DNA from: Bacteroidaceae bacterium | Lineage (GTDB): Bacteria; Bacteroidota; Bacteroidia; Bacteroidales; Bacteroidaceae | Length of the DNA: 35,465 bases | Direction: 5' to 3' | Assembly (NCBI GenBank): GCA_017522915.1 | Contig: JAFWXX010000019.1 | Location: 1 to 35,465, forward strand | Shown here: positions 1 through 7,520 of the stretch, in pieces | Position numbering within the stretch: the first letter of the stretch is position 1 | How the letters are laid out: each line of letters begins with the position of its first letter | Notes under the pieces: generated by a model | The model's database searches: none | What the model was told of the DNA's origin: nothing | Seen by the model: the letters and a program-made list of their open reading frames with translations, nothing else | Program-made: the position numbers and the translations under genes

Positions 1-654
1 GCCTGAGCCCCGTTCCCAAACTCTCATACGAATGCTTCCGTCTGGTTTTATTTCCGCAAACTCTACATTTGTCTTTTGAGGAAAAAGTTGATGATTCTCT
101 AATATGGGCCCAATCTCTGATAATGGAACAGATTCCACATCTTCCACAAAGATGACAAGATGCGGATTACCCATGCACACATATGTACCGTAATAGGTTA
201 CACTATTGATGTTGAAATCCTTTTTCATCAAGCTACCGTCCCTTGTTGCCACCTGTCGGGAATTGGATAAAGAGGGGACTCCCATATCTACGGTGACACT
301 CTCAACCTCATTGCCTGTGACATGCAACATGAGCCGTTTGATTCCGGACAACGTCTCAAGCGAAATCTCATTCTTTCTTGTCAGGGCATTGTCATATACG
401 AACTTGCCGATGCAGCGGCTGGCATTGCCGCACATCATTGCCTCGGAACCGTCGGCATTGAATATACGCATGGAAAAATCTGCAACCGGGCTCATTCCTA
501 TCAGGACCAAGCCGTCAGCACCAATTCCTTTGTGGCGATCACTCCATTTGATGGAAGTTGCCGACGGATCTTTTATAGGATACAATGAAGTATCGACATA
601 TATATAATCGTTGCCAAGTCCGTGCATTTTTGTAAATCTGACTACTCTTGACAT
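1..654 (-). CDS. dapF: Diaminopimelate epimerase, C-terminus cut by window edge
   Basis: The enzyme interconverts LL- and meso-diaminopimelate in lysine and peptidoglycan precursor synthesis in the cytoplasm. Reading leftward from the ATG at 654 gives 218 open codons to the window edge. The protein begins [17 protein letters not shown] and carries the substrate-binding GIGADGL and the first catalytic cysteine in MCGNASRC, both family hallmarks. The last visible residues, ERGSG, are the start of the second catalytic motif (ERGSGET...ACGTG), so about 55-60 residues of a usual 270-280 lie outside the window. It follows glnN by 128 bases on the same strand, with dapL further upstream, which fits the DapL route to meso-diaminopimelate. 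No stop or frameshift is seen in the visible part. Confidence 0.95.
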   Translation of the reverse strand, partial: MSRVVRFTKMHGLGNDYIYVDTSLYPIKDPSATSIKWSDRHKGIGADGLVLIGMSPVADFSMRIFNADGSEAMMCGNASRCIGKFVYDNALTRKNEISLETLSGIKRLMLHVTGNEVESVTVDMGVPSLSNSRQVATRDGSLMKKDFNINSVTYYGTYVCMGNPHLVIFVEDVESVPLSEIGPILENHQLFPQKTNVEFAEIKPDGSIRMRVWERGSG

Positions 655-716
655 CTTGCCTGTACTTTATATAACTTTAAATGTCAGGTCAGGTAATCCT
701 TTTTACCGCTTTCACA

Positions 717-744
717 AGGGAGAAGGGAATATGCCCTTCCTCCT
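717..744 (-). terminator. Possible hairpin between glnN and dapF
   Basis: On the minus strand, GAAGGG and CCCTTC can pair around a short A/T-rich loop, extended by further G/C-rich imperfect pairing. It lies 40-65 bases after the glnN stop. The bases that follow are not a clean run of T, so this could be a weak terminator, an attenuator or an RNA-stability hairpin. Confidence 0.35.
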
Positions 745-782
745 GCCAAACAAACCTAACCGCTAAATTACAACCAATGAAC

Positions 783-2972
783 TCATCGGATGAATAAAAG
801 TTCTCTATATTTAGGCAACGGCCACATACGGTTATCGATAATGAATTCCAGTTTGTCGATGTGATAACGGATCTGCTCCAACATTGGAGCTATTGTATCA
901 TGATAGGCAATTGCCTTTTCTCTCTCCTCAGAAATGCGGTTTGCACTCTTGCGCGCCTCGATCATCGTTTCAACATGAGCAGCGATGTAAATGGTATGCT
1001 CAGCTATCTCCTCTATCAGACGCATGTTCTCCGCAGAAAGCCTGTCGGCGACTTCCAGCGTGTATATATCCATCATCTTGTGGACATTAGCGATGAGTTT
1101 GCTCTGGTATTCCATTGCTACAGGAATGATATGATTCATTGCCAAATCTCCGAGGACTCTCGCTTCAATCTGGATTTTCTTCGTATACATCTCCCATTTC
1201 ACCTCATTGCGGGCCTTAAGTTCCTTACGGGTCATGACTCCCGTATTCTCAAACATTGCGATACTCTCGGGTTTCAGATAGTTGTCGAAAATCAGAGGAC
1301 AACTTGTTTCGCAATCAAGGCCTCTGCGGACAGCTTCCTCTTTCCATTCGTCGGAATAGCCGTTACCGTCAAAGCAGATAGGGGCACACTCTTTTATGTA
1401 GCGGCGGACAACCTTGACAATGGCTTTCATCTTCTGCTCACCGCCCTCGACAAGTGCATCGACATCCTTCTTGAATGTAATCAATTGGTCTGCGACTGCG
1501 GTATTCAGGGCAATCATCGCACAGGCACAGTTCGCACCGGAGCCTACTGCACGGAATTCGAAACGGTTGCCCGTAAAGGCGAATGGCGATGTGCGGTTAC
1601 GGTCGGTATTGTCGATCATAATCTCCGGTATCTGCGGGATATCAAGCTTCATCTCCTGCTTGCCGCCAAAGGAAATGATATCGTCACTGTCGTTTTCGGC
1701 AAGATGCTTCAAGACCTGGGACAACTGTGAACCGAGAAATGAGGAGATGATAGCAGGAGGTGCTTCGTTGGCGCCTAAGCGGTGGGCATTGTCGGCGCTC
1801 ATAATGGAGGCTTTGATAAGGCCGTTATGATGATACAAGGCTTTCAGTGTATTCACCACGAATGTCACGAAGCGAAGATTCTCCTTAGCTGTCTTGCCAG
1901 GTGACATAAGCAACACTCCCGTATCGGTTCCGAGCGACCAGTTATTGTGCTTTCCTGAGCCATTGACACCCTTGAAAGGTTTCTCGTGCAGCAGGACCCT
2001 GAATCCGTGGTTACGGGCAACATTACGCATGAGTGACATTATCTGCATATTATGGTCTACCGCAAGGTTGCACTCCTCAAAGACCGGTGCCAGTTCAAAC
2101 TGGTTGGGAGCCACTTCGTTGTGGCGGGTCTTCACCGGAATTCCCAATTGCAGTGCCTGGATTTCCAGGTCTTTCATGAATGCTGCAACTCTTTGAGGTA
2201 TTGCACCGAAGTAATGGTCTTCCATCTGCTGGTTCTTCGGTGCCTCTTGTCCCATCAGGGTCCTTCCGGTCATCAGCAGGTCGGGGCGTGCAGCATATAA
2301 CCCCTCGTCAACCAGGAAATACTCCTGTTCCCATCCTAAATAGGCAAATACTCTCTGTACTCCGGGATTGAAGTAGTGACAAACATCTGTTGCAGCCTTG
2401 TCTACAGCACTCAGTGCACGTAAAAGAGGTGCCTTATAATCAAGTGCCTCACCCGTATAGGCAATGAAGATTGTGGGGATACACAGTGTGTCATCGACAA
2501 CAAAAACCGGTGATGAGGGGTCCCACGCCGAATAGCCTCTGGCCTCGAATGTATTACGGATACCTCCGCTGGGGAACGAGGAGGCATCGGGCTCCTGCTG
2601 GACGAGCAACTTGCCCGAGAACTCTTCAATCAACCCGCCTTTACCGTTCGGCTCAAAGAACGAGTCATGTTTTTCGGCCGTTCCTTCGGTGAGAGGCTGG
2701 AACCAATGGGTATAATGCGTAACGCCCAAGTCCGCAGCCCAACGGCGCATTCCTTCGGCAATCTCATCTGCAACCTTGCGGTCAAGGGTAGCCCCCTTGT
2801 CGATGACATCTATCATTGATGAGTATGTTTCGGATTTTAAATAGCGGGACATCTGTTCACGACCAAAAACATACTTCCCGAAATAGTCGCAAGGGCGGCT
2901 GTCGGGAATCTTCACTGCAGCAGCTTTCTTGCGGAAAGCACTCTCCACAACATTGAATCTTAGTGTAGACAT
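783..2972 (-). CDS. glnN: Type III glutamine synthetase (GSIII)
   Basis: This enzyme makes glutamine from glutamate, ammonia and ATP in the cytoplasm. The 729-residue length is typical of the GSIII family first described in Bacteroides fragilis and much longer than GSI (about 450-470). GSIII landmarks are visible: the N-terminal block RPCDYFGKYVFG, NEVAPNQFELAPVFEE in the catalytic core, the ATP-site stretch NGSGKHNNWSLGTDTG, and DNAHRLGANEAPPA. The C-terminal third is helical, as expected for the family. The ATG at 2972 lies 14 bases after the dapL stop, so the two are probably co-transcribed. Its product is the amide donor for the five amidotransferases encoded divergently nearby. No broken motif was seen. 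Confidence 0.97.
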   Translation of the reverse strand: MSTLRFNVVESAFRKKAAAVKIPDSRPCDYFGKYVFGREQMSRYLKSETYSSMIDVIDKGATLDRKVADEIAEGMRRWAADLGVTHYTHWFQPLTEGTAEKHDSFFEPNGKGGLIEEFSGKLLVQQEPDASSFPSGGIRNTFEARGYSAWDPSSPVFVVDDTLCIPTIFIAYTGEALDYKAPLLRALSAVDKAATDVCHYFNPGVQRVFAYLGWEQEYFLVDEGLYAARPDLLMTGRTLMGQEAPKNQQMEDHYFGAIPQRVAAFMKDLEIQALQLGIPVKTRHNEVAPNQFELAPVFEECNLAVDHNMQIMSLMRNVARNHGFRVLLHEKPFKGVNGSGKHNNWSLGTDTGVLLMSPGKTAKENLRFVTFVVNTLKALYHHNGLIKASIMSADNAHRLGANEAPPAIISSFLGSQLSQVLKHLAENDSDDIISFGGKQEMKLDIPQIPEIMIDNTDRNRTSPFAFTGNRFEFRAVGSGANCACAMIALNTAVADQLITFKKDVDALVEGGEQKMKAIVKVVRRYIKECAPICFDGNGYSDEWKEEAVRRGLDCETSCPLIFDNYLKPESIAMFENTGVMTRKELKARNEVKWEMYTKKIQIEARVLGDLAMNHIIPVAMEYQSKLIANVHKMMDIYTLEVADRLSAENMRLIEEIAEHTIYIAAHVETMIEARKSANRISEEREKAIAYHDTIAPMLEQIRYHIDKLEFIIDNRMWPLPKYRELLFIR

Positions 2973-2986
2973 AACTGACTATAATG

Positions 2987-4216
2987 CTATTTTAACCAAT
3001 CTCTTAACCTTTTTGCGGCTTGCTCGCATGCCTCTTTTTTCGCAAATGCGCTCAATCTCACAAAACCCTCACCGCCGGGGCCGAACACGACACCCGGGGT
3101 ACATATTACCTTTGCACCGTACAACATCGATTCGAAAAACTCCCATGATGATGTTTCAGTCGGGATTTTTATCCACAGATAAGGAATATGTTCGCCGCCG
3201 TAAATCTTTAGGTTTAATTGTGACAGTATCCGTCTCATTAGACGGGCATTCTCCATGTAATATTCCCTTGTTGTGCGAAGTTCTTTTTCTCCTTCGGGAG
3301 AATATGTCGCAGCAGCGGCACATTGGGTGATATACGACACGCCATTGAAACGGACGCTCTGCCTACGGCTCCACAATGTATTCATCTGTAATCTACGGCC
3401 ATCCAGTGTCTGCACCATCAGCTCTTTGGGAATAATGGTATATCCACACCTCAAACCTGTGAAACCGGCAGTCCGCGAAAAGCTCCGGAGCTCAATGGCG
3501 ACCTTCTTTGCGCCGCGTATTTCATATATGGAGTGTGGAATATCCGGCGATTGGATATATGCTTCATAAGAGGCATCAAAGAGGATAAGTGTATTGTTCT
3601 TTAATGCATAATCCACCCATTTCTTGAGTTGCCCTTTACTGTAGGCTGCCCCCGTAGGATTATCGGGTGAGCATAAATAGACAATATCGATGGGGATTTC
3701 AGGAGGCATTGGCGTAAAGCCATTGTTCTCGTTACAGTTCAAATAGCATACGTTGCTCCACTTGCCATGGTTGAAGACTCCTGCTCTGCCTGATATTACA
3801 TTACTTTCAATGTAAATAGGATAGATAGGGTCTATGACACCTATTGTATTATCTGCACGCAAGATATCACCGATATTCCCGATTTCACTTTTTACACCGT
3901 CGTTTATAAAGACTTCGTTGGGCATCAGGTGTATGCCACGGGGATTGAAATCGTTTTTGACAATGGCTTCCCGTAAGAACTCGTATCCCTGTTCGGGGCC
4001 ATAACCGTGAAACGTTGTTGAATCGGCCATGTCATCCACTGCTTTATGCATAGCTTCGACAACAGGGGAGGGCAGAGGACTGGTGACGTCGTTTATGCCC
4101 ATATCAATAAGTTCGGCATTGGGTCGGATGACTTTGAATGTGTTGATTTTCTTCGCTACATCCGAAAACAGACTCTCGCCCGGTAACTCTAAAAAGAATT
4201 CATTCAGGAGTGCCAT
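2987..4216 (-). CDS. dapL: DapL-type LL-diaminopimelate aminotransferase, Schiff-base lysine replaced by Arg
   Basis: This is a fold-type I PLP aminotransferase of 409 residues, the family's usual length. DapL converts tetrahydrodipicolinate and glutamate directly to LL-diaminopimelate. Seen in order: TFHGYGPEQGY, the cofactor phosphate loop around K109, DPIYPIY (Y132), the Asn in SPDNPTGA (N186), D214 and Y217 in FDASYEAY, then SFSRTAGFTGLRCGY, RFNGVSY (N291) and GFVRLSAF (R387). In the family the fourth residue of SFSKTAGFTG is the lysine that forms the internal aldimine with PLP. Here it is R248, codon CGG at 3473-3475. Everything else that normally contacts cofactor and substrate is present. 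The protein may therefore be catalytically crippled, a PLP-independent paralogue, or a divergent enzyme. The neighbours glnN and dapF fit the DapL pathway. The ATG at 4216 is the only good start. Confidence 0.88.
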   Translation of the reverse strand: MALLNEFFLELPGESLFSDVAKKINTFKVIRPNAELIDMGINDVTSPLPSPVVEAMHKAVDDMADSTTFHGYGPEQGYEFLREAIVKNDFNPRGIHLMPNEVFINDGVKSEIGNIGDILRADNTIGVIDPIYPIYIESNVISGRAGVFNHGKWSNVCYLNCNENNGFTPMPPEIPIDIVYLCSPDNPTGAAYSKGQLKKWVDYALKNNTLILFDASYEAYIQSPDIPHSIYEIRGAKKVAIELRSFSRTAGFTGLRCGYTIIPKELMVQTLDGRRLQMNTLWSRRQSVRFNGVSYITQCAAAATYSPEGEKELRTTREYYMENARLMRRILSQLNLKIYGGEHIPYLWIKIPTETSSWEFFESMLYGAKVICTPGVVFGPGGEGFVRLSAFAKKEACEQAAKRLRDWLK

Positions 4217-4371
4217 AACATATTCTTTTACAGGTCATGATCTTTTTCAGGCAATACACCTTAAAGAAATACAATACGGTAATATCGGCAGGATATCCGG
4301 TATATATTGTCATCTTGGTCAGCGTCATTGATATTGGTTCCTTTCCCATCTGATTTACCTGAATTATGCTG

Positions 4372-4379
4372 CAAATTTA
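4372..4379 (-). promoter_or_regulatory. Candidate -7 box for dapL-glnN-dapF
   Basis: The minus strand reads TAAATTTG, matching the Bacteroidota -7 consensus TAnnTTTG. No good TTTG -33 element is seen at the right distance, so this rests on one box only. Confidence 0.35.
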
Positions 4380-4578
4380 ATGAGATTGCCTTTAAGTTGT
4401 GACGCAGAAGGAGTGCCGAACAAACAAAAAAATTACATGCGCTGTAAAAGTACAATCAAGAAAACTGAATTGCTTTAACATTTAATCTAAATATTCTTAA
4501 AAACTTTAATATTGAAAGTGTAACGATTTCTCTTTTCCAAAAGTTGTTGTCGCGATGAGACTGTCACATTATATAAAA

Positions 4579-4586
4579 TAATTTTG
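4579..4586 (+). promoter_or_regulatory. Candidate -7 box for the amidotransferase operon
   Basis: TAATTTTG matches the Bacteroidota -7 consensus TAnnTTTG. It lies 18 bases before the ATG at 4605 and would leave a leader of about a dozen bases. This placement argues against the in-frame ATG at 4584, which falls inside the box. The -33 element is not clear. Confidence 0.55.
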
Positions 4587-4604
4587 CAGCGCAATTCAAT
4601 TGAC

Positions 4605-6497
4605 ATGGAAAAGTTAAAGCACGAGTGTGGAGTCGCGATGGTTCGTCTGCTCAAACCTCTCCGGTATTACCAAGAGAAATACGGCACCTGGATGTGGGGC
4701 CTGAACAAGCTCTATCTGTTGATGGAGAAGCAGCGCAACAGAGGTCAGGACGGAGCCGGATTGGCCTGCGTCAAACTTAACGCTGCTCCCGGTGAAGAGT
4801 ATATGTTCAGGGAACGCGCAGTCGGTACAAGTGCCATATCTGAAATTTTCGATGCCGTATATCATAACTATCATTCGCTGACAGCCGGGCAATTGAAGGA
4901 TGCGATAATGGCAGAAAAGAGATTGCCTTTTGCCGGAGAGTTGTATATGGGACACCTACGCTATTCCACGACGGGCAAGAAAGGATTGGAGTACATCCAC
5001 CCATTCTTGCGACGCAACAACTACCGTGCCAGGAATCTTGCATTGTGCGGCAATTTCAATCTCACGAATGTTGATGAGGTTTTTGACAAAATTACGTCGG
5101 CCGGACAACATCCACGAAAATATGCCGATACATACATAATGTTGGAACAGGTAGGGCACAGACTTGACAGGGAGGTCGAGAGGCTCTACGGCGAGTGCAG
5201 AAACGAAGGGCTACAAGGCATAGAATTGACTTGCCGTATAGAAGAGCGTCTGGATTTGCAGAATGTTCTGCAGACTTCAAGTCCATGGTGGGACGGAGGC
5301 TATGTCATCTGCGGCATGACCGGCAGCGGAGACTCATTTGCCGTGCGAGACCCTTGGGGTATCCGCACGGCATTTTATTATAAGGATGACGAAGTGATGG
5401 TTCTTGCCTCGGAACGCCCTGTAATCCAGACGGTCCTTGATGTTTCGGTGGAAGCCATAAATGAGTTGCGGGCAGGCGAAGCAATCATCATAAAGAAATC
5501 GGGCGACACCAGGCTTGTACAAGTCAACAGGCAGCAACAACTGCAGCCCTGTTCTTTTGAAAGAATCTATTTTTCCCGTGGTAGCGACAAGGATATCTAT
5601 CAGGAGCGTAAGGCTCTTGGAAGAAATCTTACGCCGGCAATCCTTAAGTCGATAGATTATGATATCCGGCACACGGTCTTTTCCTTTATCCCGAATACCG
5701 CCGAGGTCGCATTCTACGGCATGCTGGAGGGGTTGGATGATTATCTTGACAAGTTGAAAGCCAGAAAGATTAGGGAGTTGGGACACAAGGCCGGGTATAA
5801 AGAACTGGAGCAGATTCTTTCAATGCGCATACGAAGCGAAAAAGTTGCCATAAAAGATATAAAGCTGCGCACATTCATCGCCGAAGGCAAGACCCGCAAT
5901 GACCTTGCCGCACACGTCTATGATATAACCTACGGGAGCATAGAGCCGTTCGTGGATAATCTGGTAGTCATAGATGACAGCATCGTCCGTGGCACTACAT
6001 TGCATCAAAGCATCATTTCCATTCTCGACAGGCTGCATCCGCGCAAGATTGTGATTGCCTCTTCATCTCCTCAGGTCCGTTATCCCGATTATTATGGGAT
6101 TGATATGTCGAGCATGGAGCAGTTCATTACTTTCCGTGCAGCGATAGCCCTGCTTAAAGAGCAGGGGAAAGAGGATATAATCACTTCAACCTATAACAGT
6201 TGCAAGGTACAGGAGAATTTGCCCAAAGAGAAGATGCGGAACTATGTAAAGAATATATATGAGCCATTCACTGATGAAGATATTTCCACAAAAATAGCGG
6301 AACTGATCACCCCTCCCTCAATCAAGGCTAAGGTTGAGATTGTGTATCAAAGCATTGAAGGGTTGAAAAAATCTTGCGCGAATCATTCAGGTAACTGGTA
6401 TTTCAGTGGAGATTATCCTACTTGTGGAGGGTTGAGACTTCTGAACAAAGCATTTATTGATTATATTGAAAATGAAGAAAGCAGCATTAATCCTTGA
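4605..6497 (+). CDS. PurF-like amidophosphoribosyltransferase, long Bacteroidota form
   Basis: This is a class II glutamine amidotransferase joined to a phosphoribosyltransferase domain. PurF itself makes 5-phosphoribosylamine from PRPP and glutamine, the first step of purine synthesis. From the ATG at 4605 the protein has 630 residues. The likely nucleophile is C8 in LKHECGVAM, preceded by a short propeptide. Further Ntn-type motifs are KQRNRGQDGAGLA and GHLRYSTTG. The PRPP-binding loop VVIDDSIVRGTT is at residues 454-465. At 630 residues it is well above classical PurF (about 470-510), matching a second amidophosphoribosyltransferase-like family common in Bacteroidales, so its role may not be the housekeeping PurF role. 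Its stop overlaps carA by 26 bases, implying translational coupling. The ATG at 4584 is rejected because it overlaps the promoter and adds non-conserved residues. Confidence 0.88.
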   Translation: MEKLKHECGVAMVRLLKPLRYYQEKYGTWMWGLNKLYLLMEKQRNRGQDGAGLACVKLNAAPGEEYMFRERAVGTSAISEIFDAVYHNYHSLTAGQLKDAIMAEKRLPFAGELYMGHLRYSTTGKKGLEYIHPFLRRNNYRARNLALCGNFNLTNVDEVFDKITSAGQHPRKYADTYIMLEQVGHRLDREVERLYGECRNEGLQGIELTCRIEERLDLQNVLQTSSPWWDGGYVICGMTGSGDSFAVRDPWGIRTAFYYKDDEVMVLASERPVIQTVLDVSVEAINELRAGEAIIIKKSGDTRLVQVNRQQQLQPCSFERIYFSRGSDKDIYQERKALGRNLTPAILKSIDYDIRHTVFSFIPNTAEVAFYGMLEGLDDYLDKLKARKIRELGHKAGYKELEQILSMRIRSEKVAIKDIKLRTFIAEGKTRNDLAAHVYDITYGSIEPFVDNLVVIDDSIVRGTTLHQSIISILDRLHPRKIVIASSSPQVRYPDYYGIDMSSMEQFITFRAAIALLKEQGKEDIITSTYNSCKVQENLPKEKMRNYVKNIYEPFTDEDISTKIAELITPPSIKAKVEIVYQSIEGLKKSCANHSGNWYFSGDYPTCGGLRLLNKAFIDYIENEESSINP

Positions 6498-7518
6498 CGA
6501 CAACACCCGCTTCAACGGTTACTCGTTCGGGGCAGAGCATCCGGCAAGTGGGGAGGTCGTCTTCAACACAGCAATGACCGGCTATACAGAGAGCCTTACC
6601 GACCCATCTTATGCAGGCCAGATAGCAGTGCTGACATTTCCGTTGATAGGTAATTATGGCGTTCCCGGGAAGTTATTCTGGGAAAGTGAGCATATACACC
6701 CCGAGGCACTGATTGTCGGCGATTACAGTGAGTCATTCAGCCATTGGAATGCTGTCGAAAGCCTCGGGGAATGGCTGAAACGCGAGAATATTCCCGGCAT
6801 AACCGGTATAGATACACGTGCCCTCACAAAGCGTTTAAGGGAGTCGGGAGTGATGCTGGGCAAGATAGAGATTGAGGGTGCAGACAACACCTTGTCACCA
6901 GTTGATTATGGCTCGGAGAATTATGTGGAGAAAGTCAGTTGCCGCGAAGTCATACAATATAATGAGGGTAAATCAAAAAGAGTTGTTCTTGTTGATTGCG
7001 GAGTCAAGGCAAACATCATCAGGTGTCTGATAAAGCGTGGTCTGGAGGTAATTAGAGTCCCTTGGGATTATGATTTCAAGGAATTGGAATATGACGGTGT
7101 GCTTGTTTCCAACGGCCCGGGTAATCCCGACAGATGTCAGGCAACAGTAGAAAATATCAGACGGGCAATGCATGACGAGAAACCTGTTTTTGGAATATGT
7201 ATGGGACATCAACTGCTTGCAAAAGCCGGTGGTGCCTCAATATATAAACTCAAATATGGTCACAGGAGTCATAATCAGCCTGTGAGAATGGTGGGGACAG
7301 ACCGCTGTTTTATAACAAGTCAGAACCATGGTTATGCAGTAGACAACAAGACCTTGGGAACCGATTGGGAGACTCTGTTCGAGAATATGAACGACGGGTC
7401 GAATGAGGGAATCCGTCATCGCTGCAAACCTTGGTTCTCGGTCCAATTCCACCCGGAAGCAGCTGCGGGCCCGACAGACACAGAGTTCCTTTTTGATGAA
7501 TTCGTAAAATTATTGTGA
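6472..7518 (+). CDS. carA: Carbamoyl-phosphate synthase small (glutaminase) subunit
   Basis: CarA hydrolyses glutamine and channels ammonia to CarB for carbamoyl phosphate, used for pyrimidine and arginine synthesis. The 348-residue protein starts MKKAALILDDNTRF and shows the N-terminal small-subunit domain (FNTAMTGYTESLTDPSY). A class I glutamine amidotransferase domain follows, with nucleophile C243 in GICMGHQ and the His/Glu pair in QFHPEA. TSQNHGYAVD is also a CarA signature. The ATG at 6472 was preferred over the upstream in-frame ATG at 6457 because it gives the family N-terminus. It overlaps the previous gene by 26 bases, and carB begins 2 bases after its stop. Confidence 0.96.
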   Translation: MKKAALILDDNTRFNGYSFGAEHPASGEVVFNTAMTGYTESLTDPSYAGQIAVLTFPLIGNYGVPGKLFWESEHIHPEALIVGDYSESFSHWNAVESLGEWLKRENIPGITGIDTRALTKRLRESGVMLGKIEIEGADNTLSPVDYGSENYVEKVSCREVIQYNEGKSKRVVLVDCGVKANIIRCLIKRGLEVIRVPWDYDFKELEYDGVLVSNGPGNPDRCQATVENIRRAMHDEKPVFGICMGHQLLAKAGGASIYKLKYGHRSHNQPVRMVGTDRCFITSQNHGYAVDNKTLGTDWETLFENMNDGSNEGIRHRCKPWFSVQFHPEAAAGPTDTEFLFDEFVKLL

Positions 7519-7520
7519 CA

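Larger units (their letters stand above)
4217..4604. promoter_or_regulatory. Divergent control region between dapL and the amidotransferase run
   Basis: This 388-base A/T-rich spacer has no convincing gene. It holds the promoters of two divergent nitrogen operons. A TAATTTTG box on the plus strand (4579-4586) is well placed for the amidotransferase. A TAAATTTG box read on the minus strand (4372-4379) could drive dapL, leaving a leader of roughly 150 bases. I found no recognisable riboswitch or tRNA. Confidence 0.5.

Noticed and set aside
861-1730. 289-codon plus-strand open frame antisense to glnN
   Set aside because: It lies wholly inside the well-supported glnN gene and its translation has no family features.
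4261-4455. 64-codon minus-strand frame in the divergent nitrogen spacer
   Set aside because: It overlaps the likely promoter, has no family likeness and mixed low-complexity content.
4584-4604. Upstream in-frame ATG as start of the PurF-like gene
   Set aside because: It overlaps the -7 promoter box and moves the nucleophile cysteine further from the N-terminus than is usual.
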